Origin: Solanum dulcamara | Lineage: Eukaryota; Streptophyta; Magnoliopsida; Solanales; Solanaceae | Direction: 5' to 3' | Assembly (NCBI RefSeq): GCF_947179165.1 | Contig: NC_077240.1 | Coordinates: 2,487,501 to 2,551,500, forward strand | DNA length: 64,000 nt | Part shown: piece after piece, positions 47,733 to 58,714 of the stretch | Layout: each line of letters opens with the position of its first letter | Numbering within the stretch: position 1 is the stretch's first letter | Program-made: the position numbers and the translations under genes | Notes under the pieces: model-generated | Databases searched by the model: none | Told to the model about the DNA's origin: nothing | The model's input: the letters and a program-made list of their open reading frames with translations, nothing else

Positions 47733-49039
47733 TGGGGAAGCAGCGAAGTCGGATTACAGATCTCTCGATCTCCCTCGACGTACAAGTTCACTGAAGGGGT
47801 TATAAGGGTGAAATGGGGGGTTTAAACCGGATCCGGTTTAACCGAAGACTAATTTACAGTTGAAGAAAACGGAGCCTGGTAACCAATGGGACGTGTACAC
47901 GTCATATCATGAAATAAATCTCTCTCGATCTCTTTAAAAAGCAAAACGAAAAAAAAGAGTAAATTATAATATACGAAAAATGATCAAAATATCTTTAAAA
48001 TATTACTGATTTATTTGAAAAGTTGAAATTGTGTTGGGATAAGTTAAGAAATTTGTAAAGGTTTTTCAAATTTGAAAACTCGTCTTTAAAACTAATTAAA
48101 ATTCATAAAGATAGAATAACTTATACGTACATTATTTATAATAAGTATGTTAGTTTTAAAATTAAGTTAATAATTAAAAACACACTTGAAGTATCATGTT
48201 CTTGTGAGTTTTATTAAGTAGTCATATGATACTACATGAACCATAACCAACTATTTATCAAAGTACACATCGAAGTTGACTAAATCAAGTGTACGAATAC
48301 AACATAAAAGGCGTGTGGCAATTTAATTTGCCCATAAAATTTTATTTATATGACAGTTGACTCATTAATTTTGAGGAGTACTCGTTTAATAAATAGCTAA
48401 TAATAATTTAGATAGAAAAAGCAAATACAAAACTTGCAATAAGCTTAGCCGACAACTAACTTTGCTTTTTCAAATTACTTGAACTTCAAAAAGTTTTCTA
48501 AATGTCTGTTTAGCTTAGTTTGCTGCTTTAAAGAAGCTAAGTCAAACATATTCAAAAAAAAATTGAGTTTATTTTAAGTACAAAATGGCTTTAAGTTGGT
48601 CAACCAACATTTCAAAAAAGCTCTAAGACATAAAAGATTATGCTGGTATAACACATTCTACAAATTGTATTTACTATTTGGAATGAAATAGTATGTGAAC
48701 AAAAACATTTCATGATATTTTCCTAGTTTGTTTAAATTTATTTGTATGTGAAAAAAAAAACATTTTATGATATTTCCCTAGTTTGTTCAAAATTTATTAT
48801 TTTTGTGGAATTATTTGACCATGAACATGATTGAAACTTGACAAAATGAGTATTTTAAACTTTGAAAAATAATATTTTAGGGCGGATATCTACATGTTTT
48901 AAGAATTGCCATGTTGCCTTTTTAACTATAACAAAATCAGTCATATATTTTCACTTCATCGAAAATTTAATAAAAATGTATGCCATCTTAAGTGTGTAAT
49001 ATGTTTTTCGTAGAGAATGGGCTTGGCTAATCGTCTTCA

Positions 49040-49450
49040 TGAAAAATGCGATACAAGTAGTTGGTGGTGGCTGTAATGACAAACGTTGGTGGTTATGGGT
49101 GCCAATTGAGGATTGTGTTGGATGGTAATGGTGGTTATCAGAAGTAACTAACAATGATATGACTGACATTAGTGATTAATAGTGATTGGTGATCATGACA
49201 GTTAATAATGACGGCTGATAATTATAGTTAATAGTGTTGGTGAATGATGACAGTGGATGACGATATATAGTGATGGTCGACGATTGTAATATTGAATAGT
49301 GCTTTGTGATTGTAATGGTGATTGGTGGAAATGATTATAAATGATGATGACTATTGATAGTGATAGTTGATTGTGGTGATTGACAACAACGATGGTTATA
49401 TGGATCGATGAAAGATGATCGTTTAGTGGTGAAAGTGAATGGAGTAATGG
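49040..49450. repeat. T/G/A low-complexity tract (tggtgat-type)
   Basis: About 400 bases dominated by variants of 'gtggtgat', 'gatgatga' and 'tagtgat', with very few C residues on the plus strand. It has no consistent period and no useful open frame. It probably derives from an expanded simple repeat inside an older element. Confidence 0.6.
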
Positions 49451-50062
49451 TGAACTACCACATTTCTAGAAAATTTTGAAAAAACATTTTAATGATACCA
49501 TTAGCCACTAGGTGGTTGTAATTTTTTTTTTAAAAAAATAGACTTCATAGATAAGATATGAATAATAAAATTCAGACTTAAAAATAAATACATTTAATGA
49601 TTGATGTCTGAATTAAGATTAAGACCTTCATTAAGCTTAGTATTAAGTGCAAACAAATGAGGCTACATAAATACTAGGGGTTGATGCTTACCTATAAAAT
49701 ATCAAATACATATCTCAAAAATGCGAATTAAATTGTATAACATCAGCTAAATTGTACTGTGTGAACTAATGCACATCAATTATTTCTCCAATGTCAACAA
49801 AATTTGATAACTAACTCACAAAAAATTCAAACATAAATTTGCAATCACCAAAGTTTCATGATAGAAGAATATCATTATTGCACCAAGATACCAATCTTAA
49901 GTACCTAAAGCATCTTTGCGATCAAGTTCAATTGGTAAATGATTGTGTGTTGTATCTACAATTTAATAATTATACACAAATAAATAAAATTTATAATTAT
50001 ATGGAGAGTTGAGTAATCGCCTTTTCTTTGTAAAGTAATAATTTTGATTAAGGGCTACATAT

Positions 50063-53000
50063 TCACTTCTTATTCTGACGAAATTCACGAGATTCACCGT
50101 TCTCACTGCTTGAGTATTCTTGACTCGACATACTGGATTTTCTAAATTTCTTTAAGTCATATGAACCTCCATCTTGTTCAGAGCTTCCACCAGAACTGAT
50201 AGTTGCACTATGACCCAATTTTCCTCCTTCATTTAAATCGTCCAATGTAACATCATCTTCTAAAGCACGTACAACCTATGTGGGTAAAGTGATTCGTCGA
50301 TTAATATTTTTCAAAAATATCATAAGACTACCTATTTATATTCCAAAGGAAAATATAGCATTCCTAATAAAATCACAATAAGAAATAACTAAGAAAGTTA
50401 AGCACACAAAATAAAATGTACTTTTAATTTACTCACCAAGAAAAATATAGTTAATCTTAAACGGCGAAGGGGTTCGTTTTTTTTTTAAAAGGATTAGCAT
50501 CACTTTTACTCCTTCAATTATTGATAAATTATCATTTTTGATCTTTATGATATATGGTTAATCATAATCGTAATTGATTAAAATATTTATTTCTAATCCT
50601 TTTTGTTTTCCATAAATTGAGGGAGGTACATAGGATTGTAAGGTGAGAAATCAAATTCTCATTAACAAGACGAAAGTTTAAATAATCAATCTTGAGCTAA
50701 AAAAAAATCGAGAGGAAACTAACCTGACTCATTTTTGGACGTCTTTTTGCAGAATGCCTGGTTGTTGCAGCAGCACATGCCACCATACATAACATTTGTT
50801 GGGCATCAAAGTTTCCCTCTAAGCGTGGATCTATTAATTCATCATAATTTCCACCTTCTGTCGCACGAATAAGAATAGGTCTTGCCTATGTATAAATCAA
50901 TAGCATAAATTAAAATATGTCATGTGTAAAATTAAAATTAAAAAATTATTTTAAAAAAAAACTAAGACAGATAAATTAAAACAAAGCGAGTATTAAACAA
51001 CATTAAGGTACATACCCATTCAACTAAAGTATCATCGTCACCCTCCATGTCAATCGGACGACGTCCAGTTATAAGTTCCAAAAGCATAACTCCATACGAA
51101 TAGACATCAGACTTTTCAGTTAGCTTTCCGCTTGAAGCATACTCTGGTGCTAAGTACCTATTAATCCATACAAATAATTACATTTCATTATTTCATTCTA
51201 ATTGAACACACTAATATATTATTCAAAAATTTAAGAAAGTAATAAAAGTCCACTTTAAGAAAATACAAGCATGAAAATAGTAGACTGGAATAGAGATCAT
51301 GAGGTTGATTTCTCATATTGTCACTCAACTAATAGTAATATTATAAGGTCAGTTTTTTTTTGAAAATTCAATTCAAAGACCTTATAAGCGATAACATAAC
51401 AAAATAAAATACAACAAATACAATAAAATGTTATTTTTAGAAATATTTCAAAACATACTCACCCAAAAGTCCCCATGATACGTGTGGACACATGAGTATG
51501 GTTGTCAGATGAGAGCTTAGCTAGTCCAAAATCAGCCACCTAGTGAAAATATTGTAAGAATTAAGACATTGAATTTATGTGTATCTAAGTGAAATTAAAA
51601 TTCTTCATATAATTGGTATATCCCATGGTATTTCTAAGATAGAAATACCTTTGCTTCAAAATTTTCGTCCAATAGGATATTTGCAGCTTTGATATCTCTA
51701 TGGATGATTTTAGGATGACCTGTAATTTACATTAAAAGAATACTTAGATATGAAAATACATGTACTATATAAGTCAAATAGTGAAAATAAAAACTATAAA
51801 AAATTCAAAACTTACAATCTTCATGAAGATAAGCAAAACCTTTCGCAGCTCCTAATGCAATTTTGTGTCTTGTATTGAAATCCATAGGAGGACGACCAGG
51901 TCCTAAATGAATTGAACAAAGAAAATATGAGATAAACTCCAAATACGAAATAACAATAACAAAAGTTATTTAAACAAAATGCTTAGTATAATGATAAATA
52001 TTAATTTCTTAATAAACTAAGTTGTTTATTATTTGAAAAATATTCTTTAGGATTTTTTTAACGGAAAAAGGCTTAAAATGTCCTTGAACTATTGAAAAAG
52101 GTACAAAAATGCCCCTAATTCATCTATTTGACTAAAATACCTTTGACATCTAAATTTAAGTCTAAAAATGAACTTTTCATTAAAAGAAAAAGGCATTTTA
52201 GGCCTAATAGGTGTATGAGGGCATTTTTGTAGCATTTTCAATAGTTCGAGGTCATTTTAGGTCCTTTTAACAGAATTTTAATTATATAATTTGAATATTT
52301 TTTTTAAACACGTGGCGCCCATCTATTGGTTACAATTTAATTATTTAAAATTAATTATAAATTAAAATTTATTTAACAGAATTTTAATTAAATTATTTTT
52401 TAAACACGTGGCGGCCATCTATTGGTTACAATTTAATTATTTAAAATTAATTATAAATTAAAATTTATTTAATAGAATTTTAATTAAAAAAAATTTTAAA
52501 CACGCGGCCGCCATCTATTAGCTATAATTTAATTATTTAAAATTAATTATAAATCAAAATTTATCTAATAGAATTTTAATTAAATATTTTTTTTAAACAC
52601 GTGGAGGCCATCTATTGGTCACGATTTAATTATTTAAAATTAATTATAAATTAAAATTTATTTAACAAAATTTTAATTAATTAATTTGAATAATTTTTTT
52701 AAACATGTGAAGGTCATCTATTGGTTATAATTTAATTATTTAAAATTAATTATAAATTAAAATTTATTTAACAAATTTTTAATTAAATAATTTGAATATT
52801 TTTTTAAACACATGGTGGTCATGTATTGGTTACAATTTAATTATTTAAAGTTAATTATAAATCAAAATTTATTTAACAGAATTTTAATTAAATAATTTGA
52901 ATATTTTTTTAAACACCCGGTGGTCATGTATTGGTTACAATTTAATTATTTAAAGTTAATTATAAATCAAAATTTATTTAACAGAATTTTAATTAAATAA

Positions 53001-56000
53001 TTTGAATATTTTTTTAAACACTTGGTGGTCATGTATTGGTTACAATTATTATTTAAAATTAATTATAAATCAAAATTTATTTAATAGAATTTTAATTACG
53101 AAAAAGGGTCTAAAATGCCCTCGATCTACTGAAAATGGTACAAAAATGCCCCTATTCATCTATTGGGCCTAAAATGCCTTTTTTTGTTAAAGAAAATGTC
53201 ATTTTTGAGCCTAAAGGTGGATGTCAATGACATTTTAGGCCCACTATATGAATGAGAAGCATTTTTGTACCTTTTTATAATAGTTCAAGGGCATTTTAGG
53301 TAAATAGAGAAGAAGTCTCTCATATCATTGCATTAACTAATACTTAGATATTAGTATCAATCTAAAATATTGAGAAATTAATTGAAATGTCCAACTTGTT
53401 AAATAAAACAAATAGATTGAAACGGATAAGTGACATCTTTGAAATAAAATATATACATACCATGAAGGTGATCTTCAAGAGTGCTGTTAGCAACAAATTC
53501 ATACACCAACATCCTTTGAGATCCAGCAATGCAATACCCAACCAAAGATACAAGATGTCGATGATGTACACGACTTATAATTTCAACTTCTGCTTGAAAC
53601 TCTCTTTCTCCTTGTCCACTATTAGATTTCAAACTTTTCACAGCAATTTCTTTACCATTAGGCAACACTCCTTTATGTACATATCCAAAACCACCTTGTC
53701 CCAAAAGTTTGTCTTTAGTAAATCCTCCAGTTGCAACTGCTAAGTCATCATAACTGAAACTACTTTGATTATAACCAAGAGCCATTGCTGGATGTGGAGG
53801 TGGTTGAGCTGGTTGATGTGGACCAGAGAAAGCCGCCGAGCTCATTTCAATGCTACTCATCATTGGTGGTGGTGGTGGTGGTGCTATTGGCCAACTATGC
53901 TCTGAACTTACTTGACCACTACCTGCTAGCGGCGAAATCAGGAATTTTGTTAACAATGTACAAAATTTAATATTTATACATATAAACGTACGTGATTTTT
54001 GACTTATGCAGTATAATTTTCGTAGCTATGTCACCACGTACCTGGAGGAAGAGGCATCTTATGAAATTGGTCAGTTGATTGAAGTTTGTTGTTATTCTGC
54101 CAATTGTTCGTATGTTGTCGAGTATTATTATAATAATGATTATCTGTAAAATACATAATGCGTGTAAAAAATTATTATAATTTAAAAAGAAAGAACATAG
54201 AGGGAAAATGAATTAGCAAAAATATTGAGGCGTGATATTTGTAGCACAAGCTTTCTCAAAAGAGTGATTATCTAATCAAGGGTGGCATTGTGGATGGACA
54301 AGCTCGTTAATTTCAAATAAAATTGTAATCTTTCTCATGAATAGATAGGCTGAAATTCTTAAATGATCAGATATTGAGATATAAGCGTTCATCTAGTATG
54401 ATACATTCAAATAACGTGTGATGTAAAACACAGAAGGGGAAAAGAATAAAAAATCAAGAACCTAATTTTCATACCTTTTGGACTTGTATACCTATAAACC
54501 GGTATTCTTTCCATTCCTTTTTAATTGTCATAATTTTCTTTTAGACAGTTAAGCGACATGAATTTTGACTAATATTTTAAGATTTAAAAAATTGCAATTT
54601 ATAGTATTTTTCATATGATTTTTGAATAATTAAATTTTTATTTTAAAATACCGAATTATATAAGGGATAATTATTGTTCTATCCCCAAAAAAGAAATTAT
54701 TTACCATTAGATACCCCATTACTTTCATTCCCCTTGTTTTTAACTATCCCAAGCATTTGATACCATGAAAGTATATAATATACTCTGATGGTATCAAACA
54801 GTTTTACTGAAGCACTGTTTTTTCCTTCTTGATATCATCAGAGTATGTTAGTGTGATATTTTAATATTATTAAAAATATATAATATGTCACATTATGTAT
54901 CATGTTATGTCAATGGGTGGACATTACATTTGTGCCTCTTTACTCTCGTCAATGGTGGTGGAATGTGGTCGTTAGTTGTTAGTAACTTTTATAACCACCA
55001 ACTCTTCATTATTCTACCTCTTTATTGTTGTAACTTATGTAACATTTGGTCATTCATTTAGCCAATTTACTACCCATAATCTTCCTATTCATTGCAAGGA
55101 AGAATTCATCACCTATAAATAGTGATGTATTTGTGTACAAGAGATGAATAAGAGAAAATCGTATAAGAAAATAATTTATATTGTGTTTATATTGAGGTTA
55201 ATGTAGTGAAAGAGAGAGTTGAAACAAATAAATTATTCTAAGTCTTCAACTATATTCACTATACAAAAGAGAGTATTTATATGTTGAAGGAAGGTGTTCT
55301 TGTTGTGGAGCTTTGGACTCTTCAACTAATCCGGAGTTGTTTGAGTCATACGCTTTGTTGGGCTATTATATCCTGGAGGAGACAAGTCAAGAGTATTATT
55401 GCTGGATCCGTGTAGATTATGTCGCAGTGGACTTGAATCTCCTTAAAGAGAGCTAGATATCCGCATCTCAATCTGAATATTTTTTATTCATTTTTATTTA
55501 TTTTATTTTCAACTGTAATATAGTGTAATTGTGATATATTACACCAATAGAGTATAATAGTATAATATACTCTGATAGTATCAAGAAGAAAGAGATAGTG
55601 CTTCAGCGAAACTGTTTGATACCATCAGAGTATAATATATTCTGATGGTATCAAAGAGGAGCAGTGATGCTGATGTCAGTATGACGTCATGCGCGAAATT
55701 AAAAGGGAGAAAGTGGGGTAAGAAGTTAAATAGTTTGGGTCATGAGTCTATTAAGGGTAAATAGTTTGGGTTAAATCCAATTTGAGTAAATAGCTTCACA
55801 ATTGATTTATTTTGTGTAGTTTTTCCTTAATATAATCTAGTTTAGCTTTAAAAGTTAGTTAAATTGACTCTTAAAAAGAACAACATAAGAAGCAGAGAAA
55901 ATAATACATTTATGTCAAAATTAAAGCACATGATAAAATAAGGATTAAGAAGAAAAAAAAAAGAGATAAGAAATATACTCATGGCTCCATGAGAATTGTC

Positions 56001-56723
56001 TCGGTAGTAGCCCATTTGATCATGCTTCCTTTTCTTTTTCCGCTTACAACAAGAGATGAGGAAAACTAACATGACAAGAAATAATAATCCCGCTCCAGCT
56101 GCGACTCCTATCCTGAGTGCTGTTTTGTTATCCTTACCATCTGACTTTGCTGATTGAGGCTTTGGAGGGGCGAGAGGTCTAGAATTCGGAGAAAAATGTG
56201 ATGGTGGAGGTGGTGGCGGCGGAGGAGGCGATGATCCTCCATTTGATGAGTTTGATGATTTTGGTGGAGGACGTGACTTGTTATCAGAGTTGTTGTTATT
56301 ATTATTATTATTATTGCTATTGTTGTTGTCATTATCGTTGTTGTTACTATTGTTGTTATTGTTGTCATTTGAAGAAGAGTTGTTATCTTTTTCAGATGAC
56401 GAATCATTGTTAGAAGGAGGAGATTGAGAGTTTGAATTATTATTGTTATTGCTATTATTATTGTTACTGTTGTTGTTGTTATTATTTGAAGAAAAGGAGC
56501 TATTATCTTTTCCAGACGATGAATTGTTGTTAGAAGGGGGAGATTGAGAGTTTGAATTATTGTTATTGTTGTTATTATTATTACCACTAGAAGAAGAGCT
56601 ATTATCTTTTTTAGATGATGAATTATTGTTTGAAGAAGGAGATTGGGAGTTAGAATTATTTGGTGGAGATGATGATGAGGATGAATTTGATGATGGAGAG
56701 TTCCCAGTCGATGACGAAGACAT
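50063..56723 (-). CDS. Proline-rich extensin-like receptor kinase (PERK)
   Basis: Plasma-membrane kinase thought to sense the cell wall. Nine exons on the minus strand join in frame: 56723-55979, 54143-54042, 53922-53461, 51902-51816, 51719-51649, 51539-51463, 51157-51016, 50885-50724 and 50275-50063, giving 686 aa. As in other PERKs there is no classical signal peptide. Residues 1-150 are Ser/Asn-rich in repeated blocks; a nine-Pro run (166-174) follows. The membrane segment is about 203-225, then a basic stop (CCKRKKKRK). Kinase motifs seen: [12 protein letters not shown] (loop 357-362), AVK (Lys378), HRD (Asp474), DFG (Asp492), [21 protein letters not shown] and RRPKMSQ. The C-tail is Ser-rich. 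The poly-Asn ectodomain is unusual next to the Pro-rich family norm. Introns 1 and 3 carry large repeat insertions. Confidence 0.95.
52070..53300. mobile_element. Composite element in PERK intron 3: two foldback units around a tandem array
   Basis: The left unit (about 52070-52264) has ~44-bp inverted ends (gcttaaaatgtccttgaact versus, inverted, cctaaaatgacctcgaact). The right unit (about 53106-53300) has the same kind of ends (gtctaaaatgcccTcga and, inverted, cctaaaatgcccttgaact). The outermost ends of the two units also pair with each other. Between them lies the tandem array listed separately. Such 'aaaatgcccttgaactat' ends occur in non-autonomous plant DNA transposons; the superfamily is not determined. 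Confidence 0.7.
52265..53098. repeat. Eight-copy tandem repeat, period about 85-106 bp
   Basis: Copies start near 52308, 52393, 52497, 52594, 52700, 52804, 52910 and 53016. Each starts with 'aaacacgtgg-ggccatctattgg', then 'ttacaatttaattatttaaa' and 'attataaat.aaaatttattta'. Later copies share 'gtcatgtattgg' where earlier ones have 'ccatctattgg', so the array has grown by local duplication. Confidence 0.9.
54756..55655. mobile_element. Foldback element in PERK intron 1, split by a solo LTR
   Basis: The left arm (54756-54846, tttgataccatgaaag to tcagagta) is the inverse of the right arm (about 55555-55655). They share ctctgatggtatcaaacag, ctgaagcact and cttcttgata. Each arm also contains a smaller palindrome (gataccatc-agagtat/atactctgatggtatc). 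Removing the LTR and one TSD copy brings the arms together. Confidence 0.8.
54847..55549. mobile_element. Solo LTR (703 bp) with 5-bp TSD
   Basis: Begins tgttagtgtgatat and ends atattacaccaata; inverted, the end reads tattggtgtaatat, 11 of 14 matching the start. It is flanked by the 5-bp duplication gagta at 54842-54846 and 55550-55554. A TATA-like cctataaatag at about 55112 lies mid-element. There is no gag-pol, primer site or second LTR. It is probably of Ty1-copia type, but internal sequence is absent, so the superfamily is inferred only. Confidence 0.85.
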
Positions 56724-58714
56724 TTTTATAAAAAGTCTTTGTCACGATCTGCGTTAAAATAAGTTACGCAGGTTCCGCCGATCTCCCAAGTATTGATTCC
56801 TGTTTATTAAAGATCCAAACAAAATTTACTTTTGTCATTCAAGAATTCACAAAAATATTAAACAAAATAAGAAGAAAACATGAAACTAAAGCACGAAAAA
56901 AAATTAATCACAATCAATGATCCCATTATTGAAACATTATCATTGTTCTTTCATAACGATGAGAATTATTACCATACAGAATCAATACTTCATATAATTA
57001 TTTCGTAAATGATATCAGAAGCCTCAATCTTAGGAAGATAAAGATTAAAGAAATGAAATTTTAAAGAAGAAAACAAAAAGACTCAGGGGAAGAGAAATGT
57101 GATACCTTTAGGAGAAAGGCAGTGAGGAAATCTCAAAGAAAGAAAAGTAAAAACATGTTGCATAATAATAAAATTTACCATGAAACTAAGAGATGTTTTT
57201 CTATCCTCATACTCCTCCTAAAATAAGGGAACTAATCACTACATTTAAAGAAAAGTCAGTACATTTAGTTAATGCCTATTTTATTAATTAGAGGACTAAA
57301 TTTAGGGGGGGGGGGGGGGGAACTTGATCAATATGATTTAAATAGCTTATCTCTAGACATTTTATTTGTCAAATTAAATGAACAATTATATTTTCACTTA
57401 TTTATTTATATAATTTGATCAAACTAATTTGATCTCAGTAATTACCTAAATAATCAGTTAGTGTTGTCGAAGTATGAGATTATTATTTTTTTGCGCCATT
57501 CTACGTTTGACCACACATATGAGGTTCTTTCCATTTCTTGCGCTTTACTATGTCATGAAAAATGTCAACCACAAAATTAATTTATAAACAATAAATTCTA
57601 AGGTTGTTTTGATTATTTGTGAAGTTTATGAGTTAACATAAAAATTCCACCTAAGCTTTTTAATCATAAAATAATAATTAAACAAAAATTAAGTTGTGTT
57701 ATCAATTATCATCTAGTGATAGAGATTTAGAAGTTGCCATTACAAAAATCTATTAGTAATTTCTTATTTTTTTTATTAACAAAATGAAGAAAGACTAAAC
57801 TACATCTTTTGCGACATACAAACTTGAGAATTTCAAGGATTTCAAGATATTACAATATTTATCAAAGGACTTTTTTTTAAACATGTGATATGAACTAAGA
57901 TTGATATCAAATTGAAATTTAATTTGACCATTTAATTTGGATTTCTGAAATTGTATATTTTTTTTCATAAATATGAAACACCCACGAATTGTGAAAGCTA
58001 TTAATATTTGTCTAATTCTTACCAAATGAGCACATCATGTTCACTAACAAGATGGCTAAATATTTTAAGGTGTCGTATTGATATATTGCATATCTCCACG
58101 TTCCTTTTATAAATAAATATTTGTGATTATAAACTTTCAAATATCCATATTTTATAAAGATTAACTAGTCAACGACAATAATAATAACTAGTTATTTTTT
58201 AATATAATCCTTTCACATGGTACAAACAATTTCTTCACGTCAAACAATATTATTTTTTTTTATAAAATATAAACTTATGAGTTAAGTTTTACATTTAAAA
58301 ATATTCGAAATTATGATTTGAAATCTCAAATCATACTTTTTAAAGAACTTGAAATTTATAATCATAGTCATTATCCTTGGTTCTCTTAATTGAATTACAA
58401 TTAAACTCGGTCCAATCTTTTAGTAAAAGGATTGGCAATCGTGAGCTAAATCATGTTCCCGAATTCCAATAATGAGCACCAAAATCGACCCGACCCGAGC
58501 CGGAGCAGGCGGAGAAAGGTCAGTTGACTGTCTAGTACCCCAGCTCAAGTATATTCATTTTCAATACTACTATACTACAACTGGGCAATCATTTTTCTAC
58601 TAGAAACGTCTCAAATTGCCAACTGTCTCTGTTCCTCACGCCACACACGGAGAGACAAACACGCGCGGAGTTCTTTGTATTCAGTCTCTTCTCGTCAGAT
58701 CGAGTCAGCTGAAG
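56724..58714. other. Divergent promoter region of PERK and Rab7
   Basis: About 2 kb between two start codons facing away from each other. Near PERK it may include the 5' UTR, possibly with a leader intron, because the PERK frame opens directly at its ATG. It contains a 16-base G run (57305-57320). The last ~200 bases before Rab7 are GC-richer and CT-rich, as for a housekeeping leader. No other gene was recognised. Confidence 0.6.
57305..57320. repeat. Poly-G run (16 G)
   Basis: Sixteen consecutive G residues on the plus strand in an otherwise AT-rich region upstream of PERK. Confidence 0.95.

Larger units (their letters stand above)
47601..50062. other. Spacer between gamma-COP and PERK
   Basis: The region next to 47600 is the gamma-COP leader and promoter. 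The remainder is AT-rich, with a T/G-rich low-complexity tract at 49040-49450 and MITE-like motifs around 48490-48625 ('ctgtttagctta', 'aagctaagtcaaacat'). No coding exon was recognised. Confidence 0.7.

Noticed and set aside
52265..53098. Regular repeat array considered as CRISPR-like
   Set aside because: Units are contiguous ~100-bp tandem repeats without unique spacers, in a plant intron.
54847..55549. Intact LTR retrotransposon
   Set aside because: Only one LTR is present with a target duplication directly outside; no gag-pol, primer-binding site or second LTR.
56108..56587. 159-codon Ile/Thr/His-rich frame overlapping PERK exon 1 on the same strand
   Set aside because: It is another frame of the same AAT/AAC-rich repeats; the sense frame continues into a membrane segment and kinase.
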